From NCBI GenBank assembly GCA_964470915.1, contig CAYYEM010000005.1, positions 1-64,000 on the forward strand: DNA of 64,000 bases. The letters run 5' to 3'. Position numbers and translations under genes: made by a program. This document shows positions 60,952-64,000 of this stretch, piece after piece (position 1 is the stretch's first letter; each line of letters opens with the position of its first letter). Origin of the DNA: CAYPXN01 sp964470915 (GTDB taxonomy: Bacteria; UBA10199; JADFYH01). Under the pieces are notes generated by a model. That model was not told where the DNA came from. It saw only the letters and a program-made list of their open reading frames with translations, and searched no databases.

Positions 60952-61974
60952 TTACTCACACCATTTACGGATTTGCTCGTAAACCCGCATGCTTTTTTGT
61001 AAGCCAACATGAGAGGTTTCTGAGATGATTTTGCAATGTTCTTTTAAGAATGGAATAGGACTGGAGGTGAATAAACTTTTTCCCGTAGCACTTGCTGGAT
61101 GAACGAGTCCGTCGCCTAGCAGTCTTCCCCAAGTTGAATCGATATTTTTTGCAAGTGTTCCACAAATCAAATAATGTTCGGCACTTTTTAAAAGAGGTGT
61201 TTTGTTTTCGTGCCAGTAAAAAAGGCTTTCCGCGTTTTTATGTTTCCAATCTTCATCGATGATATATCCGTGTCGCAAATCTTTAATTCCAGCGCTGCGT
61301 AAATTACCTAAGAATACTATCGCTTTGGTTAAAGGATTGGGGATGAGATCTAATGCACTCGTAGTGAGCTTGCCAAGTAATTCAAAATGAGTTCCTAAAT
61401 GAGGGGATCCCAAATAAAATACTTTTCGAACTAGCTTTACCCATTTTTTATTGTCTTTTTCTCCATAATAACAGGCACTCCTGAAAAGTAAGCCCCCCAT
61501 GCTATGGCCAATCAATATCAGCTCAGAAACTTTTGTAGGATAATGATCCACAAGTTTTTCTAGTAAATTTGATAAACGTTTACCGTTTGTTGAAATGTGA
61601 AGACCGGAGTTGTAGCGGAGAAAGAGTGGGGTAAAACATTTGTCTTGCTCAAGAAGAGAACCGTAATTCGTTAAAGACTTTTCTTTAAAATTCCAGCCTT
61701 TTTCAGAATCACAAATACCATGAGCCAAGATGCAAATTTTTCCATTTTTGGGAGACTCTATATTCAGGAGAGATTTCTTTGTCAGAGTGAGAGCCCTGCC
61801 ATGAAGATAAAGTTTCATCTTCGTGGCGAGCTTCAATCTTTTTTTCTCCAAACTGTCTCCAAATACTCCATTGAGAATGGATAAAGTTCTTTCGGCGACT
61901 AAATTTTTATAAACCACATAATGTCCCATTGATTTGACATTGAGTTTGAGTGCCTTGACTTTGCTGACTGGCAT
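60952..61974 (-). CDS. Alpha/beta-hydrolase, lipase-like (PGAP1-type)
   Basis: A 340-residue protein (or about 325 residues if started at ATG 61929). The nucleophile elbow is LIGHSMGGLLFRSA, the oxyanion motif KICILAHGICDSEKG, and the C-terminal His lies in SETSHVGLQKSMR. The segment VFYLGSPHLGTHFE is typical of lipase/esterase and PGAP1-like enzymes that act on lipids near a membrane. No signal peptide. Its 5' end overlaps the 3' end of the upstream Cys-rich lipoprotein gene on the same strand by 23-68 bp, which implies coupling. Substrate unknown. Confidence 0.83.
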   Translation of the reverse strand: MPVSKVKALKLNVKSMGHYVVYKNLVAERTLSILNGVFGDSLEKKRLKLATKMKLYLHGRALTLTKKSLLNIESPKNGKICILAHGICDSEKGWNFKEKSLTNYGSLLEQDKCFTPLFLRYNSGLHISTNGKRLSNLLEKLVDHYPTKVSELILIGHSMGGLLFRSACYYGEKDNKKWVKLVRKVFYLGSPHLGTHFELLGKLTTSALDLIPNPLTKAIVFLGNLRSAGIKDLRHGYIIDEDWKHKNAESLFYWHENKTPLLKSAEHYLICGTLAKNIDSTWGRLLGDGLVHPASATGKSLFTSSPIPFLKEHCKIISETSHVGLQKSMRVYEQIRKWCE

Positions 61975-63067
61975 TCAAAGTGCTAATTTTTGCATTTGTT
62001 ACCGTAGAAGGTGTGCAACCACAAAGTTGACTGGCACAACAACTACACTCTGCAGCTGATTCTGCTTTGAAAATTTCACTTAGATCACAGTTTTGTAATC
62101 CTAAACAAGCATCGGCAATCAAGGTCTGATCATCAGAAGTGCAAAGGGTCGCATCGCAGGTATAGCCGAGTTGGATGCTATCTGCTGCTCGTTGGCAGCT
62201 ATCGTATTGTTGGCAAACCAGCGTGCAATCAATTCCGCTATTTGCAGGTAGAGCTGTCACGCCAGGTTCATACAAACCACAGCCACAATTTTCAGGAGGA
62301 GCATCAGGTATGCAGCTATCCAGTCTAGAACAAGCATCTCCTGAAGAAGTGGGGGGCGTGATCAAGTTATAAGCTGCTGAATCAATATAAGGAGAGTCAT
62401 CGCAAGATAAGTTGTCTTTGCCTAATTGAAAGGGACCATCATAAACAGGGCAAAGGCACTCAATCATGGTGGTACCTGGTTCGGTGCCAGGCTCCCCTGA
62501 GCCGTAACAGGGAGCCGTCATGCAGCCTGCATAAGGTCCTGGCTCTGAAGTACAATCTGTACTTCCTATGGGCTCTTGAGTCGCCCGGTAAAAACTAAAA
62601 GTAGAAAAAAGATCAGCGCCTTGCATGAAAGAACCAGAATTCAATGAGGCGCAAACAGGTGCCTGATTAGGAATATGACAGGCTTCAGGGTCATTTTCAC
62701 AAAAAGTTTTGGTTTCATTGTAAACATCTTCATTTAATATCGCATTGATATCTACAAAGTTAGTTCCAAAGGTTTCAAAACAGGGACAGTTCACTAACTC
62801 TCCTTTATATAATGAATTAGAAGTGCATTCTGCATAAAAACAGAGTGCATATGGACCAAAGCAAGTAATCCAGTCTGCACCACTTTCAACCACGTTTGCC
62901 CAGGGTGGACCATAAGGCGTAGTTTCCTGAGTATTTAAGGGGAAAGATCCTCCACAAAAAGGGTAGGGTAAAGGGCAATCGGAACTACTGTTATTACAAG
63001 CACCTCCCATTAGAGTTAGTAGAAGTAATAATGGCAGCATGAAGTGGAAGCGTTTTTTATGATGCAT
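61907..63067 (-). CDS. Cys-rich lipoprotein with repeated Cys modules
   Basis: About 386 residues from ATG 63067, fixed by AGGGAG seven bases upstream. A lipoprotein signal (LPLLLLLTLMGGA then Cys) is followed by very many Cys residues in repeated groups: GPYALCFYAECT...NCPCFE and GPYAGCMTAPCY...ECLCPVY are clearly related copies of one module, then further Cys-rich segments such as CSRLDSCIP and CTLVCQQYDSCQ. Disulfide-linked surface protein likely; no known family. Overlaps the following hydrolase gene. The high Cys content is shared with the small secreted protein at 52.9 kb. Confidence 0.78.
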   Translation of the reverse strand: MHHKKRFHFMLPLLLLLTLMGGACNNSSSDCPLPYPFCGGSFPLNTQETTPYGPPWANVVESGADWITCFGPYALCFYAECTSNSLYKGELVNCPCFETFGTNFVDINAILNEDVYNETKTFCENDPEACHIPNQAPVCASLNSGSFMQGADLFSTFSFYRATQEPIGSTDCTSEPGPYAGCMTAPCYGSGEPGTEPGTTMIECLCPVYDGPFQLGKDNLSCDDSPYIDSAAYNLITPPTSSGDACSRLDSCIPDAPPENCGCGLYEPGVTALPANSGIDCTLVCQQYDSCQRAADSIQLGYTCDATLCTSDDQTLIADACLGLQNCDLSEIFKAESAAECSCCASQLCGCTPSTVTNAKISTLNASQQSQGTQTQCQINGTLCGL

Positions 63068-63226
63068 TGATGTTCTCCCTTTAAAAAAAAAGTGAGCGAA
63101 ATTAAATATTTCGTTATTTTGAAGTGTTTTAATTTTTTCGTCACCTGTTATTTGCAAAAAAAAAGGAGAAAGCTGCTATCTTTCTAAATATTTGTTATGT
63201 TACTGGTATTCTTAGGAGGATTTCTG

Positions 63227-63724
63227 ATGAAAAATATCTCAATGATTTTTTGGCTGCTGCTTCTCTCGGTCTTTTTAGTACCACTTCAAAAAGCGACGGC
63301 TCTAGATGCTGTTTGTGAGAGCGTGATCAAGGCCTGTGAGGCGCGCACGAATGTGCCTGCATGGCAGAGTGTCACCGAAATGGGTGCGACTAAACTCGAA
63401 GCCATGAAGGCGAATGGTCAGTATTATATACGTCGGAATGCGGCTGCATGGACCAAAACAGCAAACATCGATAATGCTGAGCGAGATTTGGTGGCGCAGA
63501 TGAAAAATGGCCAGATTAAGTTGAGTGAGTGTAAAAATGAAGGCAGCGAAATGGTGGAGGGTGTAGATACCAATGTGGTGAGTTATGTGATTGAGATGCC
63601 AGGGGCTCCTCCTGCCAGAACTAAACTCAGAATTGGCAAAACAGATGGCTTGCCCTATGCTCAAACTTCAGATGTGATAAAAGCGAATTATCGTTACAAA
63701 AACGTAGCAGCTCCTAGTCTTTAG
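63227..63724 (+). CDS. Small secreted protein of unknown function
   Basis: About 165 residues from ATG 63227, which has AGGAGGA at 63214-63220; an upstream ATG at 63197 has none. Signal peptide to about residue 25 (LQKATA). The mature part has two Cys near the start (DAVCESVIKACEA), then a region MKANGQYYIRRNAAAW and a C-terminal TKLRIGKTDGLPYAQTSD...RY, a beta-rich pattern seen in periplasmic lipoprotein-carrier-like domains. That similarity is weak. No family named. Confidence 0.68.
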   Translation: MKNISMIFWLLLLSVFLVPLQKATALDAVCESVIKACEARTNVPAWQSVTEMGATKLEAMKANGQYYIRRNAAAWTKTANIDNAERDLVAQMKNGQIKLSECKNEGSEMVEGVDTNVVSYVIEMPGAPPARTKLRIGKTDGLPYAQTSDVIKANYRYKNVAAPSL

Positions 63725-63847
63725 TTTTTAATTGGTGGATGAAAATAAACTCTTGAGTTGGATTTATTTTACTCGAACATATTCCATTGTCATAAGAGTG
63801 TTAGCTAAGATATTTCAAAAACAAAAATGAAGCAAGGAGTCTCCTTC

Positions 63848-64000
63848 ATGAAAAAAATTCTTATTTTATGTATTTTAGTTTTATCGATATCAGCAGTTTT
63901 ACCCTTAGAGGCTTCCGAAATTTTTGGTAAAATTTCATACAAAGGAAGCCCTTTGAAAAACGCAGAAATTAGTATCAATGGCAAACTCAGTAAAACCAAT
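63848..64000 (+). CDS. N-terminus of a secreted protein, cut by the window end
   Basis: ATG at 63848 with GGAGT upstream opens a frame to the window end. It starts MKKILILCILVLSISAVLP and continues LEASEIFGKISYKGSPLKNA, a Sec signal peptide followed by what looks like the first strands of a carboxypeptidase-regulatory-like (IgG-like) domain (GKI.Y.GSPL..A.IS.NG). The rest lies outside. The shortness makes the domain call tentative. Confidence 0.6.
   Translation, partial: MKKILILCILVLSISAVLPLEASEIFGKISYKGSPLKNAEISINGKLSKTN

Overview
The window is about 64 kb of bacterial chromosome with low to moderate GC (about 40% by eye), dense genes, many 1-11 bp overlaps between co-oriented genes, and AAGGAG-type ribosome binding sites. 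The outer-membrane, lipoprotein and periplasmic genes (a D15/Omp85-like barrel, YceI, several lipobox proteins, a monohaem periplasmic cytochrome) indicate a diderm Gram-negative. EF-G has the P-loop AHIDSGKT of the spdEFG1/mitochondrial-type clade. With two chitinases, FYVE-like and SWIB proteins and many secreted Cys-rich proteins, this suggests a deep-branching lineage of the former Deltaproteobacteria. That placement is inference; no rRNA or tRNA gene was seen. Six runs of exactly 100 N are scaffold gaps of nominal length, so this is probably a draft or metagenome assembly. One of them (46489-46588) is false, because the same 55 bp abuts both sides.

Layout. 1-8 kb: end of a VIT-family transporter, a GH18 chitinase, an APC permease, a CHASE4/PAS histidine kinase with its receiver protein, and a broken solute-binding protein. 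8-12.5 kb: ABC-F ATPase, coiled-coil protein, EF-G. 12.5-21 kb: lineage-specific genes (two coupled unknowns; a small unknown and a ~980-residue protein with tandem aminotransferase-like domains) around a BaiN-type flavoprotein, Bax-inhibitor-1 and YceI. 21-25.5 kb: a coupled minus-strand operon of SulP transporter, LssY_C protein, cytochrome, HExxH protein, fatty-acid desaturase and hotdog thioesterase. 25.5-27.5 kb: a structured RNA candidate with some 6S-like features, an RRM protein and two small genes. 27.5-34 kb: permease and three-subunit transhydrogenase operon, TypA/BipA. 34-43.5 kb: ICMT-like methyltransferase, ClpS-ClpA, LOG, TrmL, Ste24-type protease, outer-membrane barrel, DUF3147, a Cys-module surface protein and an SMR exporter. 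43.5-54 kb: propeller lipoprotein, MsrAB, Uup ABC-F, ferritin-like protein, DJ-1/PfpI protein, CysE-CysK and secreted small proteins. 54-64 kb: SWIB protein, ABM monooxygenase, CHAP-like protein, GH19 chitinase lipoprotein, FYVE-like protein, ABC exporter, PlsC, lipase-like hydrolase and Cys-rich secreted proteins.

How the genes work together. Surface polymer use is served by two unrelated chitinases with different carbohydrate-binding modules. Proteostasis and translation are served by ClpS-ClpA, EF-G, TypA and two ABC-F proteins. Redox and sulfur metabolism is served by proton-translocating transhydrogenase, MsrAB, CysE-CysK and possibly SulP. Membrane lipid work is served by the desaturase, thioesterase and PlsC.

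The most unusual signals are short palindromic DNA elements that have entered reading frames without breaking them. A 28-bp palindrome encodes AIHELPL in two unrelated proteins, with a possible decayed third copy. A different palindrome sits inside a 114-bp in-frame tandem duplication in clpA. A further inverted-repeat family (arms near CTTCGACAAGCTCAG) fills both spacers of the transhydrogenase operon, and a similar one sits before the GH18 chitinase gene. Other candidates for novelty are the pseudo-aminotransferase/aminotransferase fusion, the structured RNA before the RRM gene, the FYVE-like zinc protein and the Cys-module protein with a sorting-signal-like tail.
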